A DNA stretch of 64,000 bases, from NCBI RefSeq assembly GCF_004217185.1, contig NZ_SHKL01000001.1, positions 3,408,001-3,472,000 of the forward strand. Direction: 5' to 3'. This document shows positions 16,448 to 25,225 of the stretch, piece by piece. The notes beneath the pieces are model-generated. The model ran no database searches, had not been told where the DNA came from, and worked only from the letters and a program-made list of their open reading frames with translations. The position numbers were made by a program, and so were the translations under genes. This DNA comes from Pseudonocardia sediminis (lineage in GTDB: Bacteria; Actinomycetota; Actinomycetes; Mycobacteriales; Pseudonocardiaceae). Position 1 is the stretch's first letter. The number at the start of each line of letters is the position of its first letter.

Positions 16448-18754
16448 GTGAGCGGGACGCCGAACACCGTTCCGGCGCGGGTGGAGCTCCTCCGGGCCCG
16501 TGCCGTGCTGCTCGTCGCCGTGCTGGTGCTGGTCGCGGCCGGGGCGGCGGCGATCGTGACGTCGCGGCCACCCGCACCCGCGGCCGCCGACGTCCCGCCG
16601 TCGGCGTTCAGCTCGGCCCGCGCGACGGGGACCGTCGCAGCGCTGGCGGACCGGCCGCGCCCGATCGGCAGTGCCGCATCGGACCGCGCCCGCGACGGCC
16701 TGGCCGTCCGCCTGCGCGCGATGGGTCTGCAGACGTCGACGACGCCGTCGGTGGGGACGTTCGCCGGTGACGGCGTGCAGTCGGTCGGCGTGGTGGACAA
16801 CGTCGTCGCGACCCGGCGGGGGAGCGCCCCGACCGGCGCCGTCGTGCTGATGGCCCACTACGACTCCGTGCCGGCCGGGCCCGGCGCCGCCGACGACGCG
16901 TCCGGGGTGGCCGCGATCCTGGAGACGGTGCGGGCCCTGTCGACCGGCCCGGCGCTGCGCAACGACCTGGTCGTCCTGCTCACCGACGGCGAGGAGTCCG
17001 GCCTGCTCGGAGCCCGGGCCTTCACCCGCGCCGATCCGCTGCGGGGGCGCCCGGCCGTCGTCCTGAACTGGGAGGCGCGCGGATCGGGTGGTCCGGCCCT
17101 GCTGTTCCAGACCTCGCCCGGCAACGCCCGGCTGATCGACGCCTACCGCGCCGTCCAGCACCCCGCCGGCCACTCCGCGCTGGCCGCGGCCTACGCGCTG
17201 CTGCCCAACGACACCGACCTCAGCCCGTTCCTGGCCGCCGGCCGCCCGGGTCTGAACAGCGCGTTCGTCGAGCGCGCGAGCCGCTACCACACCCCCGGCG
17301 ACACCCCGGCCAACCTCGATCCGGCCTCGGCGCAGCAGCAGGGCACGTCGATGCTGGCGCTGACGCAGGTGCTCGGCGCGGCCGATCTGGCCCCGTTCGA
17401 CCCGGCGGTCAGCGGTGCGCCGCCGTCCGGGGACGTCACCTACGCCGCGGTGTTCGGACACCTGTGGGTCTACCCGGACGGCTACGTCCTGCCGCTGGCG
17501 GCGCTGGCCGCGCTCGCCGTCGTCGGGGCGGGCGTGGCGACGCTGCGCCGACGGCTCGTCACCCCCGGGCGGTGCGCCGGGGCGCTGGCGTCCTGGCCGG
17601 TGGTCGTCGGCGTGGCGGCACTGCTCGGGGAGGGTGCGTGGCGGGTGCTGGCGTGGTCGCGGTCGGGTTATGCGAACAGCGCCGGCGTCGTGCACCGTCC
17701 GGAGCTGACGCAGGTCGGGGTCCTGCTGCTCGGCCTGCTCGCGCTGCTGCTGTGGGGCGTGCTGCTGCGACGCCGGCTCGGGGCCGCCGCGATGGGACTC
17801 GCCGCGACGGCGTGGCTCGCGGTGCTCGGGATCGTCACCGCCGTGCTGGTGCCCGGGGCGTCGTTCCTGTTCGCGCTGCCCGCGCTGGGTGCGGCGCTCG
17901 GGATCGGCGTCGCCGTGTTCGTCCCGCCCCTGTGGCGGCCGCTGCCGGTGGCCGTCGGCGGGCTCGCGACCGCCGTGCTGCTGGTGCCGTTCTCCGTTGC
18001 GCTGTTCGACGCCGCCGGGCTGGCCGGGTCGGCGTTGCCGGCCCTGTGCGTGGTCCTGGCGCTGGCGCCCCTGGCTGCGCTCGTCGCCGGGCGGCGGCTG
18101 CCCACGCGCGTCCCGGTGGCGGTGCTGGTCGCGGCCGTCGGGCTGGGGGCGCTCGGGGTCCTCGTCGACCGCCCGGACGCGGCGCACCCGGACCGTGCCG
18201 ATCTCGCCTACCTGCACGACACCGACTCCGGCACCGCGCGCTGGGTCAGCCGCGACCCCGTCCCGGCGCCGTGGACCGCCCGCTACGTCACCGGCGAGCC
18301 GACCGCGCCGGGCCGTGACCTGCCGTGGCCGGCGGACACGCCGATCCGGACCGGGCCCGCGCCCGTCGTCGGGCTGCCGGCGCCCGCGGCGGTCGCCCGT
18401 CGCCTGCCCGGCGGGGCCGTCGAGCTGCGCGTGGGGTCGCGGCGCGGCGCGGACGTCCTCGGCGTGCGGGCCGACACCGGGGGCGTGACGTCGGTCGAGG
18501 TCACCTACGTCGGACGACGGCCGGTCGTGCTGCCGGTGCAGGGACGTCTGAACCTGCGGCTGTTCGCGGTGCCGCGCGGGGGAGCGCGGATCGTCCTGCG
18601 CACGGACTCACCGGCGCCGCAGCGGCTCGTCGTCCGCGACCAGACGACCGGACTGTCCGGGATCTCCGGCTGGACCCCGCGCCCGCCCGAGCTGGAACGC
18701 TCGCCGACCCGGGACGGCGACACCGTCGTGATCACGCGCTCGGTGACCGGCTGA
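16448..18754 (+). CDS. M28 family zinc aminopeptidase fused to a multi-spanning membrane domain
   Basis: About 768 residues. An N-terminal transmembrane anchor (AVLLVAVLVLVAAGAAAIV) is followed by an extracytoplasmic M28 peptidase domain with the two-zinc ligand set in MAHYDSVPAGPGAADDASG, TDGEESGLLGA and SRYHTPGDT. The C-terminal half from about residue 340 has some eight hydrophobic segments and a final beta-rich extracytoplasmic region ending RSVTG. This is the layout of the Fxna/ERMP1-like membrane M28 peptidases. GTG 16448 is preferred over upstream starts because the signal anchor then sits at the N-terminus. It stands alone. It probably trims peptides or releases amino acids at the cell surface. 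Confidence 0.87.
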   Translation: MSGTPNTVPARVELLRARAVLLVAVLVLVAAGAAAIVTSRPPAPAAADVPPSAFSSARATGTVAALADRPRPIGSAASDRARDGLAVRLRAMGLQTSTTPSVGTFAGDGVQSVGVVDNVVATRRGSAPTGAVVLMAHYDSVPAGPGAADDASGVAAILETVRALSTGPALRNDLVVLLTDGEESGLLGARAFTRADPLRGRPAVVLNWEARGSGGPALLFQTSPGNARLIDAYRAVQHPAGHSALAAAYALLPNDTDLSPFLAAGRPGLNSAFVERASRYHTPGDTPANLDPASAQQQGTSMLALTQVLGAADLAPFDPAVSGAPPSGDVTYAAVFGHLWVYPDGYVLPLAALAALAVVGAGVATLRRRLVTPGRCAGALASWPVVVGVAALLGEGAWRVLAWSRSGYANSAGVVHRPELTQVGVLLLGLLALLLWGVLLRRRLGAAAMGLAATAWLAVLGIVTAVLVPGASFLFALPALGAALGIGVAVFVPPLWRPLPVAVGGLATAVLLVPFSVALFDAAGLAGSALPALCVVLALAPLAALVAGRRLPTRVPVAVLVAAVGLGALGVLVDRPDAAHPDRADLAYLHDTDSGTARWVSRDPVPAPWTARYVTGEPTAPGRDLPWPADTPIRTGPAPVVGLPAPAAVARRLPGGAVELRVGSRRGADVLGVRADTGGVTSVEVTYVGRRPVVLPVQGRLNLRLFAVPRGGARIVLRTDSPAPQRLVVRDQTTGLSGISGWTPRPPELERSPTRDGDTVVITRSVTG

Positions 18755-18792
18755 GGGCGCCGCACGGCCCGATCCGCACCGGGGCGGGTGAC

Positions 18793-19722
18793 CTACGTCG
18801 GGACCGAGACCAGGATCCGGACGGCCTCGGCGACGGCGGCCCGGCGGGCGACCCGCACGGCCGTCTCGATCGGGCGCAGGGCCTCGCTGCGGGCGTCGGC
18901 CGCCGAGGCCGACAGCGCGCCGTACTCTCCCCGCCCCGTCGGCTCCGCCTCCTGCCACCCCCCGAGCTCGTCGCCGGCCGCGGCGGCGAGGATCGCGTCC
19001 ACCTCGTCGGCCTGCTGCAGCACGCGCAGGGCCCGCGGCGGCATCCCCGCCGGCCAGAGCGACCTCGGCCGCGAGCGCAGCGCGGCGGCGATCTCCTCGC
19101 GCACGCCCGGACGGTGCCGGGCGACCCCGAGATCGGTCAGCACCGACGCCGACGTCCGCACCTGCTCGCGCAGGTCGGCCTCGGCCTGGTTCAGAGCGAC
19201 GTACTCCGGCACCGGGCCCGGGTCGGGTACGCGGTAGACGGTCCAGCGCACGACGCCGTCGGCGATGTCGCTGGGCACGACGCCGAACCCGGCCTCGGGG
19301 AACAGGATGCCCTCGCCCGCGGCCGTCGCCTCCCGGCTGAACGGACCGGGGCCGGGCAGGCCGCGCACGTCGCCGGGCGCGGGCAGTACCAGCCGTGCCT
19401 GTCCGCGCGGGGTGATCCGGCGCAGCGCGGCGAGCAGCATGGTGATCGACGTCGGCGCGGAGCCGGGGCCCGGGACACCGGTCCACTCGGCGGTGTCGGC
19501 GTCGGTGGCGAGCACGTCGTGTGCCTGCGACCAGGGCGCCAGCGAGTCCAGGACGTCGTCGGGTGCGGCGGCCCCGGCGAGCCACGCCGAGGCCCACACC
19601 GCCAGGGTGGCAGAGGCGCGAGGCACGGACGCCAGGCTAACCACCGGACACCCGGGGTGCGCGAGCGCCGTGCGGGTGATCGTGATCGCCTCCGGTGTGC
19701 GCACGGTGTCGCCGCAGCTCAT
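18793..19722 (-). CDS. Conserved hypothetical protein, unknown function
   Basis: About 309 residues from ATG 19722. I do not recognise a named domain. It has no signal peptide or membrane segment. The N-terminal half is helical with a proline-rich middle (PRGQARLVLPAPGDVRGLPGPGP), and the C-terminal half is helix-rich with many Arg/Ala/Glu residues (PPRALRVLQQADEVDAILAAA then IETAVRVARRAAVAEAVRI). The phrase GFGVVPSDIADGVVRWTVYRVP looks like a beta segment of a folded domain. It is divergent from the DUF3097 gene with a short spacer, so the two may share a promoter region. Confidence 0.65.
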   Translation of the reverse strand: MSCGDTVRTPEAITITRTALAHPGCPVVSLASVPRASATLAVWASAWLAGAAAPDDVLDSLAPWSQAHDVLATDADTAEWTGVPGPGSAPTSITMLLAALRRITPRGQARLVLPAPGDVRGLPGPGPFSREATAAGEGILFPEAGFGVVPSDIADGVVRWTVYRVPDPGPVPEYVALNQAEADLREQVRTSASVLTDLGVARHRPGVREEIAAALRSRPRSLWPAGMPPRALRVLQQADEVDAILAAAAGDELGGWQEAEPTGRGEYGALSASAADARSEALRPIETAVRVARRAAVAEAVRILVSVPT

Positions 19723-19815
19723 GGGGCACACCGCCGTTCGATGACGGGTTGCGCCGCCCGCGTGGACTCCGGCCGCGGGCGCGTGTCGTGCCCGGGCGCC
19801 GCGCCGGTCCGCGGC

Positions 19816-19821
19816 GATACT
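19816..19821 (+). promoter_or_regulatory. -10-like hexamer of a leaderless start (GATACT)
   Basis: GATACT ends seven bases before the GTG of the DUF3097 gene, and there is no ribosome site in between, so transcription probably starts at or next to the start codon. Confidence 0.45.
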
Positions 19822-19828
19822 GCCCGGC

Positions 19829-20677
19829 GTGAGCACGCGACCGCCGTCCCGCACCCACGACTACCGGGGCGCGTTCGACGCCGCCGGCACCCGCACGCAG
19901 ACCCGCCGGGAGATCCCGCAGGTCCCCGCGGAGCGCGGCCTGGTCGTGGAGGACCCGGCCAGCGGATTCTGCGGGGCCGTCGTCGCGATCGACTCCCGCG
20001 AGGTCACGCTCGAGGACCGCCACGGCGGACGACGGGTCTTCCCGCTCCGCCCGGCCGCGTTCCTGTTCGAGGGGCAGCCGGCGACCCTGGTGAAGCCGGC
20101 CCCGGGTGCCCCCGCGGGACGGGCGCTGTCCGCGTCCGGCTCGGTGCACGTCGCGAACCTCAAGGCCCGTACTGCCCGGGCCGCCCGGATCTGGGTGGAG
20201 GGCCTGCACGACGCCGAGCTCGTCGAGCGGGTGTGGGGCCACGACCTGCGCGTCGAGGGCATCGTCGTCGAGCCGCTGCACGGCGTCGACGACCTGGCCG
20301 CGGCCGTGCGCGAGTTCTCACCCGGCCCGAAGCGCAAGCTCGGCATCCTCGTCGACCACCTCGTCGACGGGTCGAAGGAGACCCGCCAGGCCCGTGAGGC
20401 GACGGCCGTCGCCGGTGAGCACGTGCTGGTCACCGGCCACCCCTACGTCGACGTGTGGGAGGCCGTGAAGCCCGAGGTCGTCGGCATCCGGGCCTGGCCG
20501 CGGATCCCGCGCGGCACGGACTGGAAGACCGGCGTCTGCACGGCGCTGGGCTGGGGCGAACCGGCCGACGGTGCCCGTCGCGTTCTCGGCGCGGTACGCA
20601 GTTTCCGGGACCTGGAAACGCCGTTGATCGGCGCCGTCGAGCAGCTCATCGACCATGTGACACAAGCCGCCGAGTGA
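19829..20677 (+). CDS. DUF3097 family protein
   Basis: A 282-residue protein whose sequence pattern matches the actinobacterial DUF3097 family. Examples are the N-terminal region ERGLVVEDPASGFCGAVVAIDSREVTLEDR with a Sm-like/OB-like strand pattern, then ARIWVEGLHDAELVERVWGHDLRVEGIVVEPL, KRKLGILVDHLVDGSKETR and GHPYVDVWEAVKPEVVGIRAWP. The TOPRIM-like Asp/Glu arrangement (WVEGLHDAEL, LGILVDHLVDGSKE) suggests a nucleic-acid or nucleotide-binding role, which is inference. The family is usually single-copy in actinobacteria. The GTG start is preceded by a leaderless promoter pattern. Confidence 0.85.
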   Translation: MSTRPPSRTHDYRGAFDAAGTRTQTRREIPQVPAERGLVVEDPASGFCGAVVAIDSREVTLEDRHGGRRVFPLRPAAFLFEGQPATLVKPAPGAPAGRALSASGSVHVANLKARTARAARIWVEGLHDAELVERVWGHDLRVEGIVVEPLHGVDDLAAAVREFSPGPKRKLGILVDHLVDGSKETRQAREATAVAGEHVLVTGHPYVDVWEAVKPEVVGIRAWPRIPRGTDWKTGVCTALGWGEPADGARRVLGAVRSFRDLETPLIGAVEQLIDHVTQAAE

Positions 20678-20712
20678 CGTGTGGAATAACGATCCGGGCA
20701 AGGGAAATCGCT

Positions 20713-20732
20713 GATCGGGGACCCTCCCGATC
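20713..20732. terminator. Candidate hairpin after the DUF3097 gene
   Basis: GATCGGG-GACCCT-CCCGATC, a 7-bp stem with a 6-base loop, between DUF3097 and nfeD. It could be a weak terminator for the first gene or an operator for the second. Confidence 0.4.
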
Positions 20733-20753
20733 GACTTCTGGCATCCTGGACAT

Positions 20754-21224
20754 ATGACCCCGGCATTGATCTGGCTACTCGCAGGAGTGGTGCTGATCGG
20801 TGCCGAGGCGGTGTCCGGAGAACTGTTCCTGCTGATGCTCGGCGGCGGAGCGATCGCCGCGGCCGGCGGCGTCGCGCTGGGTCTGGGCTTCTTCGGCGCG
20901 GCGGTGGTGTTCGCCGTGGTGTCGGTGGCGCTGCTGCTGGCCGTGCGCCCGATCGTCCGCCGCCGCCTCGAGTCGTCCATGACTCCGTTGGAGACCCATC
21001 ACGGCACCATGGTCGGCCGCGACGCCGAGGTGGTGCACCGCGTCGACGGCGAGACCGGGCGCGTCAAGATCGCCGGTGAGCTGTGGTCGGCCCGCTCCAA
21101 GGACGGCCACGAGGTGATCGAGGAGGGCTCCATCGCCACCGTGCTGGAGGTGTCCGGCGCGATCGCGCTGGTCACCGGGCGCGGGGAGCTTCCCGGACCC
21201 GACGACCGGGACCTGGCCTCCTAG
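20754..21224 (+). CDS. NfeD family membrane protein
   Basis: A 156-residue NfeD-like protein. Two to three N-terminal transmembrane segments (IWLLAGVVLIGAEAV, LFLLMLGGGAIAAAGGVALGLGF, AAVVFAVVSVALLLAV) are followed by a cytoplasmic OB-fold domain (about residues 85-145). The OB-fold strands include GTMVGRDAEVVHRVDG, GRVKIAGELWSARS and EEGSIATVLEVSGAIALVTG, which are typical of NfeD1b partners of stomatin-like proteins. It lies 137 bases before the SPFH protein gene, its usual partner. Together they are thought to organise membrane microdomains and protein quality control. Confidence 0.9.
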   Translation: MTPALIWLLAGVVLIGAEAVSGELFLLMLGGGAIAAAGGVALGLGFFGAAVVFAVVSVALLLAVRPIVRRRLESSMTPLETHHGTMVGRDAEVVHRVDGETGRVKIAGELWSARSKDGHEVIEEGSIATVLEVSGAIALVTGRGELPGPDDRDLAS

Positions 21225-21361
21225 ACAACTCCACACCTGGCCCCCTCGCGGGGCCGTGTACGACGTGACCCCGTCCGGGGTCGCGGACAGACCGGCCCAC
21301 GCGGGCCGGGGACGTGAGCGCCGGCCCTGCCGGTGCGACATCGAGTACGGGGGAGGGCCGG

Positions 21362-22549
21362 ATGGAACCGGGAACGTTGATCTTCGTTGTGATCCTGCTG
21401 GTACTGGTGATCACGGTGGTCGTGAAGTCGATCGTGATCGTGCCGCAGGAATGGGCCTACATCATCGAGCGGCTGGGAAAGTACAAGGGCACCCGCGAGG
21501 GCGGCCCCGCGATTCTCATCCCGTTCGTCGACCGCACGCGTGAGCGGGTGGATCTGCGTGAGCAGGTCGTCTCGTTCCCGCCGCAGCCGGTGATCACCCA
21601 GGACAACCTGACCGTCAACATCGACACCGTCGTGTACTTCAAGGTGCACGACGCCAAGTCCGCGGTCTACGAGATCGCGAACTACATCGCCGGCGTCGAG
21701 CAGATCACCACCACGACGCTGCGGAACGTGGTCGGCGGCATGACGCTGGAGCAGACCCTGACCTCGCGGGACCGGATCAACACGGTCCTGCGCGGCGAGC
21801 TCGACGAGGCCACCGGACGCTGGGGCATCCGCGTCGGCCGGGTCGAGATCAAGGCGATCGACCCGCCCGCGTCCATCCAGGAGTCGATGGAGCGGCAGAT
21901 GAAGGCCGACCGCGAGAAGCGGGCCATGATCCTGAACGCCGAGGGTCAGCGGGAGTCGGCGATCCGCAGCGCCGAGGGCCAGAAGCAGTCGCAGATCCTC
22001 ACCGCGGAGGGCGCCAAGCAGGCGGCGATCCTCAACGCCGAGGCCGAGCGCCAGTCGGAGATCCTGCGGGCGCAGGGTCGCCGTGCCGCCCAGTACCTCG
22101 AGGCACAGGGTGAGGCCAAGGCGATCGAGAAGACGTTCGCGGCCATCAAGAGGGGCAAGCCCACCCCGGAGCTGCTCGCCTACCAGTACCTGCAGACCCT
22201 GCCCGAGATGGCCAAGGGCGAGGCGAACAAGGTCTGGATGGTCCCCAGCGACTTCGGCAAGGCCCTCGAGGGCTTCACGAAGATGCTCGGGGCGCCCGGC
22301 GAGGACGGCGTGTTCCGCTACGAGCCCAGCCGGACCGACGGCGACATCACCCCGGAGAACGACGACGAGGCCGTCAAGGACTGGTTCGACGTCTCCACCG
22401 ACCCGGAGATCGCCCGCCAGGTCGCCGAGGCCACGAAGGCCGCGCAGAAGGAGGTGCCGCCGGTGGGGTCCGACGTGCCGCCGATCCCGCGCGCGACCAC
22501 CGAGGAGACGCTGAGCATCGAGACCGGCAACACCAACGGTCAGGCCTGA
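21362..22549 (+). CDS. SPFH/Band 7 stomatin-like protein (paraslipin type)
   Basis: A 395-residue SPFH protein. An N-terminal hairpin or membrane segment (GTLIFVVILLVLVITVVV) precedes the SPFH domain (VPQEWAYIIERLGKYKGT, ERVDLREQVVSFPPQPVITQDN, YFKVHDAKSAVYEIANY). A long charged coiled coil follows (MERQMKADREKRAMILNAEGQRES and repeated SAEGQ/TAEGA units, about residues 175-255). A C-terminal acidic tail carries the polymerisation-type PELLAYQYLQTLPEMAKG motif. ATG 21362 has a GGGGGAGG ribosome site. It works with the upstream NfeD protein at the inner membrane. A strong bidirectional terminator follows. Confidence 0.92.
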   Translation: MEPGTLIFVVILLVLVITVVVKSIVIVPQEWAYIIERLGKYKGTREGGPAILIPFVDRTRERVDLREQVVSFPPQPVITQDNLTVNIDTVVYFKVHDAKSAVYEIANYIAGVEQITTTTLRNVVGGMTLEQTLTSRDRINTVLRGELDEATGRWGIRVGRVEIKAIDPPASIQESMERQMKADREKRAMILNAEGQRESAIRSAEGQKQSQILTAEGAKQAAILNAEAERQSEILRAQGRRAAQYLEAQGEAKAIEKTFAAIKRGKPTPELLAYQYLQTLPEMAKGEANKVWMVPSDFGKALEGFTKMLGAPGEDGVFRYEPSRTDGDITPENDDEAVKDWFDVSTDPEIARQVAEATKAAQKEVPPVGSDVPPIPRATTEETLSIETGNTNGQA

Positions 22550-22565
22550 CCACACCACAGCGGTC

Positions 22566-22600
22566 GGCACCCTCGTCGGAACCTTTCCGACGAGGGTGCC
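22566..22600. terminator. Strong bidirectional hairpin terminator
   Basis: A perfect 16-bp inverted repeat: GGCACCCTCGTCGGAA (22566-22581), CCT loop, TTCCGACGAGGGTGCC (22585-22600). It lies between the 3' ends of the plus-strand SPFH gene and the minus-strand cbi operon, and can stop transcription from both sides. Confidence 0.85.
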
Positions 22601-22631
22601 GTTCGTTCCGGGGTGGACCCGCGGCGGGAGC

Positions 22632-23381
22632 TCAGGCCAGGACGAAGCCGAACGGGAGCTCCAGGCGGTGCCGGGCCAGGAGGTCCGCGTCGGCCAGCAG
22701 ATCGCGGGTGGGGCCGTCCGCGGCGACCACCCCGCCGTCGAGGACCACGCTGCGCGGGCACAGCTGCAGGGCGTAGGGCAGGTCGTGGGTGACCATCAGC
22801 ATCGTCCGGTCGAGTCCGAGCAGGACCTCGGCCAGCTCGCGGCGGGCCACCGGGTCCAGGTTGGACGACGGCTCGTCGAGCACCAGGATCTCCGGGTCGC
22901 ACGCGAGCACCGTGGCCAGGGCGACCCGGCGGCGCTGCCCGCCGGACAGGTGCAGCGGCGACCGGTCGGTGTGCTCGGCCATCCCGACGGCGTCGAGGGC
23001 CTGGTGCACCCGGGCGGTCAGCTCGGCGCCGCGCAGCCCGAAGTTCGCCGGCCCGAACGCGACGTCCTCGCCGACGGTCGGCATGAACAGCTGGTCGTCC
23101 GGGTCCTGGAACACGATCCCGACCCGGCGCCGGATCTCCTGCAGATGGGGCTTCGCCACGTCCAGCCCGCCGACCGAGACCGTCCCCTCGGCCCGGCCCG
23201 AGTCCCGCCCGCCGAGGATGCCGTTGAGGTGCAGCACCAGCGTCGTCTTGCCGGCGCCGTTGGGCCCGAGCAGGGCGACCCGCTCGCCGGGGGCGATGGA
23301 GAGGTTCACGCCGTAGAGCGCCTGGTGCCCGTCCGGGTAGGCGAAGGCCAGGTCGTGCACGTGCAGGGAGGGCGTGCTCAC
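22632..23381 (-). CDS. cbiO: ECF cobalt/nickel transporter ATP-binding protein CbiO
   Basis: A 249-residue ABC ATPase. Walker A is LLGPNGAGKTTL (about 38-49), the Q-loop is FQDPDDQLFM, the signature is LSGGQRRRVALA, Walker B is ILVLDEPSSNLD, and the H-loop is MVTHDLPYALQLC. QDPDDQLF in the Q-loop is characteristic of ECF-type (CbiO/NikO) ATPases. The GTG start (23381) overlaps the stop of cbiQ by the GTGA arrangement, which favours it over ATG 23393. It is the last gene of the cbiMNQO-like operon and powers divalent cobalt or nickel uptake. Confidence 0.93.
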   Translation of the reverse strand: MSTPSLHVHDLAFAYPDGHQALYGVNLSIAPGERVALLGPNGAGKTTLVLHLNGILGGRDSGRAEGTVSVGGLDVAKPHLQEIRRRVGIVFQDPDDQLFMPTVGEDVAFGPANFGLRGAELTARVHQALDAVGMAEHTDRSPLHLSGGQRRRVALATVLACDPEILVLDEPSSNLDPVARRELAEVLLGLDRTMLMVTHDLPYALQLCPRSVVLDGGVVAADGPTRDLLADADLLARHRLELPFGFVLA

Positions 23382-24142
23382 GTCAGGACCCATCCGGTCC
23401 CGGCCAGTGCGACGGCGACGACGACGGCCGAGAGCCCCGCCACCCACTGTCGCGTGGTGGTGGGCGCGTCGGCCATCGGCGGCATCGCCCCGGTCCAGCC
23501 GCGGGAGAGCATCGCCAGGTGCACGCGCTCGCCGCGTTCGTAGGACCGCACGAACAGCGCCCCGACGCCGCGGGCGGTCGCGGCGGCCTGCCAGAGGAAA
23601 CGGGGGTCGTGCCCACGGGAGACCCGGGACAGGCGCATCCGTCGCGCCTCGCCGGTGATGACGTCGGCGTAGCGCAGCATCAGGGTCGCGATCGTGGTGA
23701 CCAGAGCCGGGGCGTGCAGGCGTTGCAGGCCCAGGAGCAGGTCCCGCATCGGCGTGGTGGCGGCCAGCGTGAGCGAGGTCAGGACGCCGAGCGTGCCCTT
23801 GACCAGGATGTTCCACGCCCCGAGCAGGCCGGGCTCCGACAGGGTCAGGCCCCACCACTCGACCGACGGCGCCGGGCCGGTGAAGGGCAGCAGCACCGCC
23901 AGGACGACGAACGGTGCCTCGATCACCGACCGCCGCAGGATCCAGCCGAGCGGGATCCGGGCCGCCGTCCAGACGCCGCAGAGCAGCACGGCGAACCCGG
24001 CGAACACCGCGAAGGCCTCCCTCGGGGTGGCGACGACGCACACCACCACCAGGAACGCCGTGACGATCTTGACCTCCGGCGGGAGCCGGTGCACCGGGGA
24101 GTCCCGGTCGAGGTGGAGCGGATGCGAGTGCCCTGCGCCCAC
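23378..24142 (-). CDS. cbiQ: ECF cobalt/nickel transporter transmembrane subunit CbiQ
   Basis: A 254-residue energy-coupling T component. There are about five transmembrane segments, and two conserved arginine motifs couple to the ATPase: EARRMRLSRVSRGHD and LAMLSRGWTG. The N-terminus is histidine-bearing (MGAGHSHPLHLD), as often seen in metal-transport CbiQ proteins. The operon order with the PDGLE-protein and CbiM genes upstream and cbiO downstream is that of cobalt or nickel ECF importers. Confidence 0.92.
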   Translation of the reverse strand: MGAGHSHPLHLDRDSPVHRLPPEVKIVTAFLVVVCVVATPREAFAVFAGFAVLLCGVWTAARIPLGWILRRSVIEAPFVVLAVLLPFTGPAPSVEWWGLTLSEPGLLGAWNILVKGTLGVLTSLTLAATTPMRDLLLGLQRLHAPALVTTIATLMLRYADVITGEARRMRLSRVSRGHDPRFLWQAAATARGVGALFVRSYERGERVHLAMLSRGWTGAMPPMADAPTTTRQWVAGLSAVVVAVALAGTGWVLT

Positions 24143-24149
24143 GCCCGGC

Positions 24150-24506
24150 TCAGCCGTCCCGCCGGCGCCCGCGCAGGAGCTGGAAGACCCCGCCGGCCAG
24201 CACCACGGTCACCAGCACGCCGACCACCCCGGCCACCCCGTTCGTGCCCTCGGCCCCGCCCACGGTGTAGCCCGCGAACGGGCCGGACTCCGCCGGGTGC
24301 GACGCCTCGTTCTGGGCGATACAGGTGCCCTGCAGCTGCTCCTCGCCGCCGACCTCGACCGTCTGGCACCCGTTGAGAGCGACCGAGTCGAGACCGTCCG
24401 GGTCGCCGCTGGCGAGGTAGGAGATCCCGCCGGCGACGACGAGCGCCACGAGGAGGAAGCCCAGGAAGAACGCGAGCGGCCGGCGGGACCGCGTGGACCG
24501 GTTCAC
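24150..24506 (-). CDS. PDGLE-domain protein, CbiN/NikN-like
   Basis: A 118-residue small membrane protein. An N-terminal helix (LAFFLGFLLVALVVAGGISYLA) is followed by ASGDPDGLDSVAL, the PDGLE signature that names the family, then an extracytoplasmic segment with two cysteines (GCQTV and GTCIAQ). The PFAGYTV motif precedes a second helix (GVVGVLVTVVLAGGVFQLL). PDGLE proteins take the place of CbiN in many Co/Ni ECF operons. The GTG start overlaps the stop of cbiM. The two cysteines could form a disulphide outside the membrane. Confidence 0.87.
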   Translation of the reverse strand: MNRSTRSRRPLAFFLGFLLVALVVAGGISYLASGDPDGLDSVALNGCQTVEVGGEEQLQGTCIAQNEASHPAESGPFAGYTVGGAEGTNGVAGVVGVLVTVVLAGGVFQLLRGRRRDG

Positions 24507-25225
24507 GCCACACCCCCGCCGGCCTCGACGCCGGAACGCCGGGCCAGGGCCGAGCCGGGAGCCCCGCGCAGCAGGTACACCAGGTCCGGCCGGATCGCCG
24601 CGACCGCGCCGACGGTGGCCGCGGTGATCACGCCCTCGCCGATCCCGATCAGCGCGTGGAGCCCGACCATCAGGACCAACACCGTCCCCAGCGACGCCCC
24701 GCCCGCCCCGCCGATCGCGTACTCGAGCACGAAGCCCAGCGACGCGACGACGGTGTTGAGGAACGCCGCGACGAACGCCGTCACGATCAGGCCGCCGCGC
24801 GAGCGGACGGCGAGGCGGCGCAGCGCGAGCGCGACCAGGAACCCGGTGAACACGCCGATCACGGCCATGTTGGTGATGTTCATGCCGAGAGCGGTCAGGC
24901 CGCCGTCGGCGAAGAGCAGGCATTGCACGACCAGCACGATCGCGATGCAGATCATGCCGACCCAGGGGCCGACCAGGATCGCGACGAGCGCGCCGCCGAG
25001 CAGGTGGCCGCTGGCGCCGGGCAGGATCGGAAAGTTGATCATCTGGACCGCGAACACGAACGCGGTGACCAGCCCGGCCATCGGTGCGGTGCGGTCGTCC
25101 AGGTCGGCGCGGGCCCGCGTCACCGCGATCGCGAGGGCGATCAGGGCCACGGCTCCGAACAGCAGCGACGTCGTGCCGTTCACCAGCCCGTCACTCATGT
25201 GCATCGCGACGGCGTGCGTCCGCAT
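24503..25225 (-). CDS. cbiM: ECF cobalt/nickel transporter substrate-binding subunit CbiM
   Basis: A 233-240-residue S component with six or seven transmembrane helices. The family needs an N-terminal Met-His that binds the metal directly; here MHMSDGLVNG begins at 25204, and GHLLGG supplies the other ligand histidine. However, the only good ribosome site (AGGAGG, five bases away) serves ATG 25225, seven codons upstream. Starting there would bury the Met-His unless the extra residues are removed. Both starts are therefore reported. It is the first gene of the operon. I found no clear cobalamin riboswitch in the 155-base leader, so nickel rather than cobalt remains possible. Confidence 0.92.
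   Translation of the reverse strand: MRTHAVAMHMSDGLVNGTTSLLFGAVALIALAIAVTRARADLDDRTAPMAGLVTAFVFAVQMINFPILPGASGHLLGGALVAILVGPWVGMICIAIVLVVQCLLFADGGLTALGMNITNMAVIGVFTGFLVALALRRLAVRSRGGLIVTAFVAAFLNTVVASLGFVLEYAIGGAGGASLGTVLVLMVGLHALIGIGEGVITAATVGAVAAIRPDLVYLLRGAPGSALARRSGVEAGGGVA

Noticed and set aside
15398-18217. A 939-codon minus-strand open frame over the LysR and M28 genes
   Set aside because: It is antisense to two genes with clear family motifs, and its composition (runs of Arg, Gln, Pro, His) is that of a GC-rich shadow frame. Similar long shadow frames at 29574-31856, 40534-43668 and 45111-47726 are rejected for the same reason.
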